DNA of 64,000 bases from Mesobacillus boroniphilus (GTDB lineage Bacteria > Bacillota > Bacilli > Bacillales > Cytobacillaceae), in assembly GCF_018424685.1 (NCBI RefSeq), contig NZ_QTKX01000002.1, forward strand, positions 310,001 through 374,000. The letters run 5' to 3'. The notes beneath the pieces were generated by a model. That model made no database searches. It had not been told where the DNA came from and saw nothing but the letters and a program-made list of their open reading frames with translations. Below, in pieces: positions 8,985 to 17,427 of the stretch. Position 1 is the stretch's first letter; each line of letters begins with the position of its first letter. The position numbers and the translations under genes are program-made.

Positions 8985-8988
8985 GGTG

Positions 8989-9609
8989 TCACCCCTCACT
9001 GCTTAAAATATCTGCGTATTTCTGAGCATTCCTTTTGATGTTTTCTCTATCATTTTTCGTCGCACCTCGAGGCACAAGGTCACTGCCAATCCCAAATGAT
9101 GTACAGCCTGCTTTGTAATAATCCCGGATATTTTCTAGTGAGACTCCACCAACAGCCATAATGTTAATGTTAGGGAATGGTCCTTTTAGATTTTTAATGT
9201 AGTCTGTTCCAAGATTGCTGGCTGGGAAAAGTTTTACAACATTAATGCCAAGGTTCAGAGCCTGCATAATCTCGCCAGGTGTGAAAACACCCGGAAGAAT
9301 TTCGACATTTAATTCTTTGACTTCTTTAGCAAGTTCTTTATCCCATCCAGGTGTAATGATGTAACGTGCACCAGCATCTATTGCCTTTTTGGCCTGTGTA
9401 ATGGAGGTGACAGTCCCAACTCCAAGATGAATCCGATCGCCAAACGTTTCATTTAGGATTCTAATGCATTCCAGTCCTTTTTCTTCTTCGCTTAAGGATA
9501 CCTCGACCCAGTTGATGCCTCCCTCAAGCAATGCCTCCTGGATATCGATTACCTCAGTGGGGTCTACTCCACGAATGATTGCTACTATTGTTCCTTTTTC
9601 TAAGTTCAT
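8989..9609 (-). CDS. KDPG/KHG-type class I aldolase
   Basis: About 206 aa. It matches 2-keto-3-deoxy-6-phosphogluconate / 4-hydroxy-2-oxoglutarate aldolase: IVAIIRG, catalytic Glu region WVEVSLSEEE, GVGTV, Schiff-base Lys in VVKLFPAS, and phosphate-binding AVGGV. The reaction would cleave a 2-keto-3-deoxy sugar acid (phosphate) to pyruvate plus an aldehyde. ATG at 9609 is preferred because GGTGA lies five bases upstream; in-frame ATGs at 9612 and 9621 also exist, and longer versions overlap the php gene. It sits in the PTS operon between the phosphotriesterase homologue and the creatininase homologue. Confidence 0.88.
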   Translation of the reverse strand: MNLEKGTIVAIIRGVDPTEVIDIQEALLEGGINWVEVSLSEEEKGLECIRILNETFGDRIHLGVGTVTSITQAKKAIDAGARYIITPGWDKELAKEVKELNVEILPGVFTPGEIMQALNLGINVVKLFPASNLGTDYIKNLKGPFPNINIMAVGGVSLENIRDYYKAGCTSFGIGSDLVPRGATKNDRENIKRNAQKYADILSSEG

Positions 9610-9622
9610 CATATTCACCATC

Positions 9623-10537
9623 TTAAAACTGGCCAAGCCAGCGAGCTGGGTTTTTGATGAAAATTGTATCGATATCTTCCTGGCTGATACCCTCATTCAA
9701 TAGGCGAGAAATGAACTTTTTGAGGATGTATTCAAAGCCTGGACCTCCGCCATAGGCATGAAGATAACTCTTTCGACCCATGTCTGCTGAGACTAATAGT
9801 TGCTCAACATATCCGTTTTCAATCATATTCTTAATCAGTTGCACTCGAACACTGTCTGGATAATACTTGATTTTACTAACTCCATCGAACTGCACATAAG
9901 CTCCTCGTTTAGCTAGCTCAAGATGATAGTAAGGATCAGCGTTTCGGTCACTGTGTCCCACTGCCACTTTTGTAAGATCTACACCCTCTTCTTCAAGAAT
10001 ATCCAATAATTCTTCACCCATTGTTCCTGCTTCTGTATGAAGCCAAACTGGTGCACCAGTTTCAAGCTGTGCTCTTGCCATTGCTCGAGTCACTTTTTCT
10101 TCTTGGGAGTGAATGAGCTGATCCCATGAACCGGCTTTTAAGAAACCTGCTTTAGCAGATGTTCCGTCCATCCCAATGGTAACGTCCCTAACCAATTTTT
10201 GTGTAATTTCTTCTACCTTTAATGCTTGTACCCATTGTGGGAAATAAATATGTTTATTGAAGCCAGTTGTCATGACTAAGTTCACGCCAGTTTCCTTGGC
10301 CATTCTGATCAAGTGTTTTGCATCGCGTCCGTAATCAATTGTTGTGGCATCAACAAGTGCATTACCTCCTGCACGTTTGAATCTCCAAAGTTCACTTACG
10401 CTCGCTTCATAATCTGTTAATTCTAAATCACGATCTTTTTGGCTGGACGGCGGGTTTGCCCATAAGTGTTCATGGCTGTATGTGAATCCTAAATCTTTTG
10501 CGTCAATATCTCCTAAAACAGTACGAACTTTACCCAT
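9623..10537 (-). CDS. php: Phosphotriesterase-homology protein (Php-like)
   Basis: About 304 aa, amidohydrolase TIM barrel of the PTE/Php family: TYSHEHL near the N-terminus (HxH metal site), VWLHTEAG, VGHSDRN, and VSADMGRKSY for the remaining metal ligands. Characterised members are lactonases or phospho-lactonases; organophosphate activity is a side activity. ATG at 10537 has AGGAGTGAT at correct spacing; the in-frame GTG at 10546 lies within that SD. In this operon it probably opens a lactone of the PTS-imported, phosphorylated substrate before aldol cleavage (inference). Confidence 0.88.
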   Translation of the reverse strand: MGKVRTVLGDIDAKDLGFTYSHEHLWANPPSSQKDRDLELTDYEASVSELWRFKRAGGNALVDATTIDYGRDAKHLIRMAKETGVNLVMTTGFNKHIYFPQWVQALKVEEITQKLVRDVTIGMDGTSAKAGFLKAGSWDQLIHSQEEKVTRAMARAQLETGAPVWLHTEAGTMGEELLDILEEEGVDLTKVAVGHSDRNADPYYHLELAKRGAYVQFDGVSKIKYYPDSVRVQLIKNMIENGYVEQLLVSADMGRKSYLHAYGGGPGFEYILKKFISRLLNEGISQEDIDTIFIKNPARWLGQF

Positions 10538-10570
10538 TTTTATCACTCCTGATCTTATTATTGAAATAGT

Positions 10571-10602
10571 GAGAGGAAAGAATTTTTACTCTTTCCTCTC
10601 AT
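10571..10602. terminator. Intercistronic hairpin between PTS IIC and php
   Basis: GAGAGGAAAGA pairs perfectly with TCTTTCCTCTC across an 8-nt loop. It sits in the 72-bp gap inside the operon with no strong minus-strand T tract, so it may be an mRNA-stability or partial-termination element. Confidence 0.6.
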
Positions 10603-10609
10603 AGGTAAA

Positions 10610-11878
10610 TTAAATTTGAATACCGAACAACATGCCTACCAGGCGAATAAGAATCACCACGATGATTGCGTCTGGAGAAGCGAACCACAGTCCTTCGATT
10701 CCATATTGTGTAACATCGACAAGTGGGTATGCAAGAGCCACGAGCAATGTCCAGCTAAAGCCTAGGAAAAATCCACTTATAATTGCTCCGCGTCTTCCGC
10801 CGGTTGCGTTTCCGAATACTCCAGCTGCTCCACCCATGAAGAATAAGCCAATTACAGATGGTAAAACGACAACTGGGAGGATACTAGAAATGGCAGTTAC
10901 CAGTAATCCGCCAACCAAAGCTGCTAAGAAACCTAGTGTTACAGCGATTGGTGCGAATGAATAGAAAATCGGAACGTCCAGGGCAGGCTTTGCACCGGGA
11001 ACGATTTTTTCGCCAACCCCTTTAAAGGCTGGAACAATTTCACCAAGGAACATTCGAACGCCTTGAAGAAGAACAAGAATACCAACAACAAATGTCAGTG
11101 CAGACATGATGGAAAACTGAATTGTATTTTGTCCGCCGGCTATTTCAGCCATTTTAGTCGGGTCAACAAATAGGGAAGTAACAACGTAAATGATGATCAT
11201 GACGATACCCATCAGGACACTCATGTCTTTTAAGAAGTCAAGTGACTTAGGTACTTTCACATCTTCGGATGACTTTTCCTTGTTCCCTAATTTTCCGCCA
11301 ATCCATCCTGACAAGCTGATCCAGGAGCTGCCCCAGAAACCAAAAGCAATATTGTCATTGCCGGTGATTTTACGGACAAATGGCTGGGAAATAGCCGGGA
11401 ATAATACCATTGAAACACCTTGAATAATTGAACCAAGGACAACCGTCATTGTTGAGGATAACCCCATTTGATGGAAGACGATTGCCATTGTGCCAGCGAA
11501 TGAAAACATCATATGGCCGGTTAGGAAGATGTACTTCCATTTTGTGAATCTTGCAATCACGAGATTAATTAAGAAAGAGAATACTAGAATAAAAGCAGTT
11601 TCTTTACCTAATACATTTTGTACGGCCGCAACAAGAGCGTTATCTTCCGCAACAATGCCTTTTAGTCCAAATGCTTCAGTAAACATGGTACTGAAGGGGA
11701 TTAAAGCGGTTACAATAATGTTCGCACCTTGCTGAAGAATCAAGAAACCAAAGATTGTTTTTAAAGTCCCCTTGATTACATCCGAGGTGGACTTTCTCAA
11801 AGCAATCAAGCCTAAGGCTGCGATAAGTGCCAGTATAATTGCGGGATTACTTAAAATAGATACGATAAAGTCCAGCAT
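10610..11878 (-). CDS. PTS ascorbate-type EIIC permease (UlaA-like)
   Basis: 422 aa, polytopic, about ten membrane segments. It matches the EIIC-GAT/SgaT-UlaA superfamily: GFLILQQGANI, ARFTKWKYIFLTGHMMF, and FMGGAAGVFGNATGGRRGA. It imports and, with IIA and IIB, phosphorylates its substrate; L-ascorbate in UlaA, but the neighbours here (KDPG aldolase, creatininase homologue, no UlaG/UlaD) argue for another sugar acid. The gene abuts the IIB gene directly. Confidence 0.9.
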   Translation of the reverse strand: MLDFIVSILSNPAIILALIAALGLIALRKSTSDVIKGTLKTIFGFLILQQGANIIVTALIPFSTMFTEAFGLKGIVAEDNALVAAVQNVLGKETAFILVFSFLINLVIARFTKWKYIFLTGHMMFSFAGTMAIVFHQMGLSSTMTVVLGSIIQGVSMVLFPAISQPFVRKITGNDNIAFGFWGSSWISLSGWIGGKLGNKEKSSEDVKVPKSLDFLKDMSVLMGIVMIIIYVVTSLFVDPTKMAEIAGGQNTIQFSIMSALTFVVGILVLLQGVRMFLGEIVPAFKGVGEKIVPGAKPALDVPIFYSFAPIAVTLGFLAALVGGLLVTAISSILPVVVLPSVIGLFFMGGAAGVFGNATGGRRGAIISGFFLGFSWTLLVALAYPLVDVTQYGIEGLWFASPDAIIVVILIRLVGMLFGIQI

Positions 11879-12166
11879 CTATTTCACCCCTTTAGCAATT
11901 TTCTCAATGACTGGCATTACTTTTTGCTCTATCTCTTCCTTATCTAAAAGATTGTTGATTGATACTACTTCAACTGATTCGTCGCTCAACTCTGAAGCTA
12001 TTTCACTTGATGCAACCATGAAATCACAAGCTTTTCCTTTTGCAGAACCTAAATCCACCGCCTCGCCGTCAACCTCATATCCATGTTTCTTAGCGATTGC
12101 CTGAACGTCCATCAAAAGCATTAGTGATGTTCCAAAACCCATTCCACAAACAGTAACAATTCTCAT
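11879..12166 (-). CDS. PTS EIIB, ascorbate/lactose type (UlaB-like)
   Basis: 95 aa single-domain IIB with phosphocysteine C7 in VCGMGFGTSLML. It passes phosphate from the IIA encoded next door to the substrate bound by the IIC. It lies between IIA (15-bp gap) and IIC (directly adjacent), in normal operon order. Confidence 0.92.
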   Translation of the reverse strand: MRIVTVCGMGFGTSLMLLMDVQAIAKKHGYEVDGEAVDLGSAKGKACDFMVASSEIASELSDESVEVVSINNLLDKEEIEQKVMPVIEKIAKGVK

Positions 12167-12180
12167 TTTCCCCAGCTCCT

Positions 12181-12612
12181 TTAGTTTAAAATTGAAAGAA
12201 TTTCTTCTTCTGAATCTGAATTCAGGATAATCTCCAGCTTTGTCTTGTCTCCTAACACTGCTGCAATTGATTGTAGCATTCCAATATGGCTAGTGCTGTC
12301 AGTGCCGCAAATCGCACAAACTAATTGAACAGGGTCATTTGTCGGATGACCGAATACCACTGGATTCTTGAGACGGATCAGGGAAAAGCCCTGCTCAAGA
12401 ACACCATGTTCAGGTCTTGCATGAGGGATGGCAATGGAAGGGGACAAAACGATATAAGGGCCAACATCTTCAAAGCCTTTCACCATTGCATCAATATATC
12501 GATCCTCTACTTTGTTTTCGGCGGCCAAAAGGGCTCCTGCTGCACGAATGGCTTCTTCCGCAGTTTCTGCTTCAACATCCAATTGGATGAGGTTTTTATT
12601 AATGGTTAGCAT
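12181..12612 (-). CDS. PTS EIIA, mannitol/fructose/ascorbate type (UlaC-like)
   Basis: 143 aa, PTS_EIIA_2 domain. Phosphohistidine H64 lies in IAIPHARPEHG. It is a stand-alone IIA accepting phosphate from HPr and donating it to the IIB at 11879. It begins 3 bp after the GntR regulator stop, so the whole minus-strand set from 13377 to 8244 is likely one transcript. Confidence 0.92.
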   Translation of the reverse strand: MLTINKNLIQLDVEAETAEEAIRAAGALLAAENKVEDRYIDAMVKGFEDVGPYIVLSPSIAIPHARPEHGVLEQGFSLIRLKNPVVFGHPTNDPVQLVCAICGTDSTSHIGMLQSIAAVLGDKTKLEIILNSDSEEEILSILN

Positions 12613-12615
12613 TTT

Positions 12616-13377
12616 TTACTCTCCTTCCGCAGTGAATGTTTTTAATTTATTTCGTCCAACCAGGTCAATATCATATTCATATCGATCAGACCTGTTAGCC
12701 ATTTCAACCATCTCAAATGGAGTTCCATCAGGAAGGTAGGATACCCTGGTAATATGAAGAATGGCTGAATCAGGAGAAATTCCTAATTCCAATGCCTCAA
12801 GGTCAGTAGCTAATCTGGCCTTGACCCTTTCATGGGCTCTTTCAAGCTGGATTCCATAATCCTCCTCGAGAATTTCGTACAGGGATTCTTTCGTTAGGCC
12901 CTTTTCCAGAAAACCTGGAGTGAATTTAGAGCGGAAGTAATTAATAAGGATTGAAATAGGTTCCCCGTCCGCGCATCGCAAACGCTTCAAACAGATAACT
13001 TTCTCGCCTTTGGATAATTGAAGCTCTTTTGCAATTTTTTTCGATGGTTCGATTTCATTGACCATCAAATTTTTAGTCTCTGTTTGTTTTCCTTTTAATC
13101 GCATCTCCTCTGTCCAGCTAGTGATGTTACCTGCCTTTTGGACAATATTCTTAGTCTGAACAAAGGTACCTCTACCTTGAGTCTTTGTCACAATGCCCTC
13201 GCTAGCCAGTTCTTCTATTGTTTTTCTGACTGTAATACGGCTGACCCCAAACAATTTTTCAATTTCGGACTCAATCGGAAGGGCATCGCCTTCCTTTAAA
13301 TTTTTCTCAATGTACTCCAGAAGTGCTTCTTTTAATTGCTTATAAAGAGGAACCTTTGAATGTTTATCCAGCTGCAA
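12616..13377 (-). CDS. GntR/HutC-family regulator with UTRA domain
   Basis: 253 aa. The N-terminal winged helix (residues 5-75: VPLYKQLKEALLEYI, LFGVSRITVRKTIEELASEGI, GRGTFV) is followed by a UTRA effector domain (about 95-240). Such regulators are usually repressors released by a phosphorylated pathway metabolite. It is the first gene of the PTS operon and probably autoregulates through the palindrome at 13452-13468, which overlaps the -35. Confidence 0.92.
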   Translation of the reverse strand: MQLDKHSKVPLYKQLKEALLEYIEKNLKEGDALPIESEIEKLFGVSRITVRKTIEELASEGIVTKTQGRGTFVQTKNIVQKAGNITSWTEEMRLKGKQTETKNLMVNEIEPSKKIAKELQLSKGEKVICLKRLRCADGEPISILINYFRSKFTPGFLEKGLTKESLYEILEEDYGIQLERAHERVKARLATDLEALELGISPDSAILHITRVSYLPDGTPFEMVEMANRSDRYEYDIDLVGRNKLKTFTAEGE

Positions 13378-13434
13378 AATTTATCACCTTCTCTTTAAAG
13401 GTTATGATGAATTACTTTGTAATCGCTTAATTAA

Positions 13435-13468
13435 ATAATAACATTATAATGAATAGTGTCAAACTATT
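13435..13468 (-). promoter_or_regulatory. Promoter and candidate operator of the gntR-PTS operon
   Basis: On the minus strand TTGACA (13457-13462) and TATTAT (13435-13440) are 16 bp apart. A perfect inverted repeat, AATAGT and ACTATT with a 5-bp centre (13452-13468), overlaps the -35. A 13-bp direct repeat AAAGGTTATGATG brackets the region (13397-13409 and 13481-13493). Confidence 0.7.
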
Positions 13469-13556
13469 TTTAAAATTTAGAAAGGTTATGATGTTTTTGA
13501 GGGAGGAGGGTTTCTTATTTGGGAGTGGAAGTAAAAGAATATATGGGAAAAATGGG

Positions 13557-13663
13557 GTGCGACATAAGCAGGGTTCGAGACGACTGAAAGTGAAGTGCAC
13601 CCCTTAAAATGGTTTCCAAACACCTCTACTTTAAGGGGTGCACCTCACCGTCCCTATGTCCCA
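13557..13663. repeat. Composite nested hairpin (REP2 arms around a second hairpin)
   Basis: The inner part is a perfect 14-bp stem, GTGCACCCCTTAAA (13595-13608) with its complement (13630-13643), and a 21-nt loop. Outside it, GTGCGACATAAGCAGGG and ACCGTCCCTATGTCCCAC are approximate complements of REP2 type. This fills most of the 13494-13791 gap. Confidence 0.65.
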
Positions 13664-13709
13664 CAAGACGCCAAAAGTCGTCACGGCATGTCATTATCTA
13701 CGGTCTGTT

Positions 13710-13745
13710 TGTTCATTTTTATGAAAAAAATGTAGAAAATGAACA
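13710..13745. promoter_or_regulatory. Inverted repeat upstream of the HTH-LicC-LicA gene
   Basis: TGTTCATTTT (13710-13719) and AAAATGAACA (13736-13745) are perfect 10-bp inverted arms 16 bp apart, ending 46 bp before the start at 13792. It is a candidate operator, possibly bound by the HTH domain of the downstream protein. Confidence 0.55.
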
Positions 13746-13791
13746 TAATAAAATGTAAAATAATAGATGTTGGATAGGAGATGGTACAAAA

Positions 13792-15591
13792 ATGAACAAA
13801 GATGCCTTGAAAATAATACGAGAATATAAAAAAAATAATAGATTGACACAAAGGGACATTTCGGAAATCTGTGATTTTTCTTTAGGGAAAACAAATAAAT
13901 TATTTAACGAATTGATCAAGGATGGTCTATTACTCAAATCGCCTAGTGGTTATTCACTGACAGAACAAGCAGATCAGGTAATGGAGCTGTATCGAGTGGA
14001 TAATGCGATTATTCTTGCTGCTGGATTTGGTTCGCGTTTTGTCCCTCTTACTTATGAAACGCCTAAAGGTTTGTTGGAAGTACGCGGCGAGAGGATGATC
14101 GAGCGTCAGATTGAACAGTTGATTGATATGTCCATTACTGATATCACGATTGTCGTTGGTTATCTAAAAGAAAAATTTGAATATCTCATTGATAAGTATG
14201 GTGTTAAGCTGATTTATAACCCGGAATATGACACTAAAAATAATCTATCTACTCTTTATCATGTATGTTACCTACTGAGGAACACCTACATTTTGTCTAG
14301 TGATAATTATATGACTAAAAATTTGTTCAATACGTATGAGTTTGAAAGCTGGTACAGTGCCGTAAAGGCAGAAGGTGAAACAGCCGAGTGGTGTTTGACA
14401 GTTGATCGTAAAGACCGAATAAAGCGGGTGGAGGTTGGAGGAGTAAACTCGTGGCATATGTACGGTCCGGTATTTTTCTCGAAAGAGTTCTCTGATCAAA
14501 TAGTTCCTTTGTTGGAAAAGACATATAAGCAGCCAGGAACAGAGGATTTTTATTGGGAAGATGTTTTGAAACAGAATCTTAATGTATTAGAAATGTATAT
14601 AAATCGACAGCCCGAAAACACTGTTTATGAGTTTGAAAGTTTTGAGGAATTAAGGGTTTTTGATTCGACATACAGAGAACAGTCCAATAATAAAGTGCTG
14701 TCATTAATAAGTTCAATCTTTAAAGTTAGCGAAGATGAAATTAAAGATATTCAACCATTGAAACTGGGCATGACGAATAAGTCATTCTTATTCACGATTA
14801 ATGAAAAAAAATATATTTGCCGAATTCCAGGAGAAGGTACAGAGCAGCTGATTAATAGAGATGAAGAATATTGGAGTATTAAAGCCGTTATACCTTTAAA
14901 GATCACTGAAAACATTGTCTATATCGATTCAAAGAGCGGCATTAAAATATCAGAATTCGAAGTAGGGGCCAGAAGCTTAAACATAAATAGTGATATTGAG
15001 CTATTCGAAAGCATGAAGACTCTTAATAGGCTTCACAATAGTAATGTCACCGTGCCTCATCATTTTAATATAGAGGAAAATATATTAACTTATGAAGAGT
15101 TATGCAATAAAAGCGGAGCTATTCTATTTGAGGATTATTCATCAGTAAGAACAAAGATGAGTGAGCTTCTCTCAATCCTAAAGAAAATGGACCTTCCGTC
15201 AGTATTTTGTCATATTGACGCTCACTTTGATAATTTTTTAGTATTGCCGAATGGAGATCTGAAATTGATTGATTGGGAATATGCAGGTATGTGTGACCCT
15301 GTAATCGATCTTTCCATGTTTGCGCTATATGGTAATTTGAATCATGATCAAATTGAAAAGCTGATGGACTATTATTTCGATAGAAGTCCAACTCAGGAAG
15401 AACGCCTTAGAGTCTATATTTATATTGCGCTTGGCGGGTTTTTATGGGCAATGTGGGCACAATATAAGCAAGCACTGGGAGTGAAATTTGGAGATTATAC
15501 TCTTATTATGTACCGTTATGCAAAAGATTATTATAAAAAAAGTATGGGGATTTTAATGGGGGAAACAGAATATGAACATGCAAAAAAGTAA
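13792..15591 (+). CDS. HTH - phosphocholine cytidylyltransferase - choline kinase fusion (LicC-LicA-like)
   Basis: 599 aa, three domains. Residues 1-65: winged HTH (LTQRDISEICDFSLGKTNKLFNELIKDGLL). About 70-300: nucleotidyltransferase with AIILAAGFGSRF and TPKGLLEV, as in LicC, which makes CDP-choline. About 315-590: LicA-type choline/ethanolamine kinase of the APH fold, with HIDAHFDNF (H474) and LIDWEYAG. It would convert imported choline to phosphocholine and then CDP-choline for decorating surface polymers. The next gene, a BCCT carrier, overlaps its 3' end by 20 bp. No LicD transferase is in the window. The kinase could instead act on a related amino alcohol. Confidence 0.88.
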   Translation: MNKDALKIIREYKKNNRLTQRDISEICDFSLGKTNKLFNELIKDGLLLKSPSGYSLTEQADQVMELYRVDNAIILAAGFGSRFVPLTYETPKGLLEVRGERMIERQIEQLIDMSITDITIVVGYLKEKFEYLIDKYGVKLIYNPEYDTKNNLSTLYHVCYLLRNTYILSSDNYMTKNLFNTYEFESWYSAVKAEGETAEWCLTVDRKDRIKRVEVGGVNSWHMYGPVFFSKEFSDQIVPLLEKTYKQPGTEDFYWEDVLKQNLNVLEMYINRQPENTVYEFESFEELRVFDSTYREQSNNKVLSLISSIFKVSEDEIKDIQPLKLGMTNKSFLFTINEKKYICRIPGEGTEQLINRDEEYWSIKAVIPLKITENIVYIDSKSGIKISEFEVGARSLNINSDIELFESMKTLNRLHNSNVTVPHHFNIEENILTYEELCNKSGAILFEDYSSVRTKMSELLSILKKMDLPSVFCHIDAHFDNFLVLPNGDLKLIDWEYAGMCDPVIDLSMFALYGNLNHDQIEKLMDYYFDRSPTQEERLRVYIYIALGGFLWAMWAQYKQALGVKFGDYTLIMYRYAKDYYKKSMGILMGETEYEHAKK

Positions 15592-17116
15592 AACTAAACA
15601 GGAAATAGATTGGACTTTAACTCTCGCGCCACTCATTCTAATAATATTCATGTCGGTAATTCTATTGGCTTATCCAGATGCTAGCAGTAATGCTATAGAA
15701 TTCTTGAGAAGTATTTTTGTCGGTGACTTCGGTTCGTTCTACATTGTATTTGGCCTTGGCGTATTTTTAGTATCGATTTGGTTGGCTTTCTCCCGTTTCG
15801 GTCAAGTGAAACTAGGTGATTTGGAAAAACCAAGATTTAATACATTCGCATGGGGTGCAATGATTTTCACCTCTACTATGGCTGCGGATATCCTATATTG
15901 GTCGCTGATTGAATGGGCTTATTATTTTGGTGCAACTCCTTTTGGTATGGAAAATCTAAGCCTGGCACAGAGACAGGATTTTGCTTCAACTTATCCATTA
16001 TTCCACTGGGGACCTATTCCATGGAGTTTTTATATTCTGCCTGCGGTTGCATACGGATATATGATGTATGTGAAGAAACGCAAAAGACAAACTCTATCAG
16101 AAGCGTGCCGTTCAACAATCGGACATCATGCTGATGGAGCGTTAGGTAAATTCATTGATATCTTCTCGATTGTTGGATTGCTTGCAGGGACAGCTACTAC
16201 ATTCTCTCTTGCAACACCATTATTATCATTGGTCGTGTCGACAATTTTTGGGATCCCTCAAAGTACAGCGTTGACTATCATCATCTTAGGGGTCATCGCA
16301 TTGGTTTATACAATCGCTGTTACGTTAGGGTTAAAAGGAATTTCAAAGCTCGCGAATCTCTGCGTGATAATCTTTTTGGCACTCATTGCAATCTTTTTAT
16401 TTTTTGGACCTACGAGGTTTATGATAGAAAGTGGAATTACAGGAATTGGGAAACTAGCAAATGATTTCTTTAGTATGGCAACATGGATGGATCCACTTCG
16501 AGTATCTGGCGAAGGTGGTTCTGGATTCCCGCAAGACTGGACTGTTTTCTATTGGGCTTATTGGATTGCGTGGTTTGTTGCAACACCGTTCTTCATTGGT
16601 AAAATCTCTGAAGGAAGAACAATCAAACAAACCATTTTAGGCGGGTTTACATGCGGGTTATTAGGAACATTTACTTCCTTTATTGTGTTTGGTAACTTTG
16701 GACTTTTCCACCAAACACAAGGTAACGTAGATGCAGCAGGAATGCTCGCAGATGGAGCTAGTCCATCTGAAGTAATCCTTCAGATTTTCCAGCAGCTTCC
16801 TATAAGTGGTGTCGCACTTGTATTATTAGCAGTAGCGATGATCGCCTTTTACGCAAGTACATTCGATGCCATAACACTTGTTGTAGCAGAATACTCATTG
16901 AAAAAATTAGAGCCCGGACAGGAGCCACCTAAATCTATCAGAGTATTTTGGGCATTAATCTTTATCATTTTACCTATCGCACTGATCTTTAATGAGACTA
17001 CCCTAACCATGCTTCAAACGATATCAATCGTTGCAGCATTCCCATTAGCAATCATAATGGGTATCATTATATTTAGCTTTATAAAAGATTTAATTAACGA
17101 TAGCAAAACAGTATAG
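15572..17116 (+). CDS. BCCT-family transporter, probably choline uptake
   Basis: 514 aa, about twelve membrane segments. BCCT landmarks: FHWGPIPWSFYILPAVAYGYMMY and a GKISEGRTIKQ loop corresponding to the family RISRGRTIRE. Members carry choline, betaine or carnitine. Co-translation with the choline kinase/cytidylyltransferase (20-bp overlap) points to choline for phosphocholine synthesis rather than osmoprotection, replacing LicB. The helix-8 region (AWFVATPFFIGK) diverges from the usual PFVG.F.ARIS, so specificity could differ. GGGGG lies 9 nt before the ATG. Confidence 0.88.
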   Translation: MNMQKSKTKQEIDWTLTLAPLILIIFMSVILLAYPDASSNAIEFLRSIFVGDFGSFYIVFGLGVFLVSIWLAFSRFGQVKLGDLEKPRFNTFAWGAMIFTSTMAADILYWSLIEWAYYFGATPFGMENLSLAQRQDFASTYPLFHWGPIPWSFYILPAVAYGYMMYVKKRKRQTLSEACRSTIGHHADGALGKFIDIFSIVGLLAGTATTFSLATPLLSLVVSTIFGIPQSTALTIIILGVIALVYTIAVTLGLKGISKLANLCVIIFLALIAIFLFFGPTRFMIESGITGIGKLANDFFSMATWMDPLRVSGEGGSGFPQDWTVFYWAYWIAWFVATPFFIGKISEGRTIKQTILGGFTCGLLGTFTSFIVFGNFGLFHQTQGNVDAAGMLADGASPSEVILQIFQQLPISGVALVLLAVAMIAFYASTFDAITLVVAEYSLKKLEPGQEPPKSIRVFWALIFIILPIALIFNETTLTMLQTISIVAAFPLAIIMGIIIFSFIKDLINDSKTV

Positions 17117-17160
17117 GGGGACGGTTCTCGTATCCCTTTGGAAGCCGAAGTATTTTGAGG
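17116..17160 (+). repeat. REP2 remnant after BCCT gene
   Basis: GGGGGACGGTTCTCGTATCCC with the GGAAGCCG tail begins at the transporter stop codon; one arm is decayed. Confidence 0.5.
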
Positions 17161-17210
17161 AGTACGACACAGAAATAGTTCGTAACCATTAAAAAGTATC
17201 TTTATTCAAA

Positions 17211-17259
17211 AAGAAATCTCCATTCCTAGGCTGCTTTTAGGTAATGGAGATTTCTTTTT
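17211..17259 (+). terminator. Intrinsic terminator of licCA-bcct
   Basis: AAGAAATCTCCATT pairs perfectly (14 bp) with AATGGAGATTTCTT across 18 nt, ending in T5. Confidence 0.88.
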
Positions 17260-17333
17260 GGCATCTTGAAATGATGAAAAGAAATACCGTGGAAACAGAG
17301 TTGTTAGAGGGTAGAATTTTCGCTATCCTCTTT

Positions 17334-17381
17334 GAGACACAGGGACGGTTTTGTGTCTTGTTGGAGAGTTGAAATAGTTTC
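17334..17381 (+). repeat. REP2 copy
   Basis: GAGACACAGGGACGGTTTTGTGTCTTGTT with the tail GAGAGTTGAAATAGTTTCG, comparable with copies at 4261 and 8108. Confidence 0.6.
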
Positions 17382-17399
17382 GTTGACTTTATTGATGGA

Positions 17400-17427
17400 A
17401 GGAGCATGGGGTACGTCCCCATGCTTC
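17400..17427 (-). repeat. REP1 hairpin, reverse orientation, at gtrA 3' end
   Basis: GGAGCATGGGG and CCCCATGCTTC arms with a TACGT loop. It abuts the stop of the minus-strand gene at 17428, where it can serve as its terminator. Confidence 0.8.

Noticed and set aside
10571..10602. Operon end between PTS IIC and php
   Set aside because: The hairpin lacks a minus-strand T tract and the genes on both sides fit one pathway, so I treat it as intercistronic.
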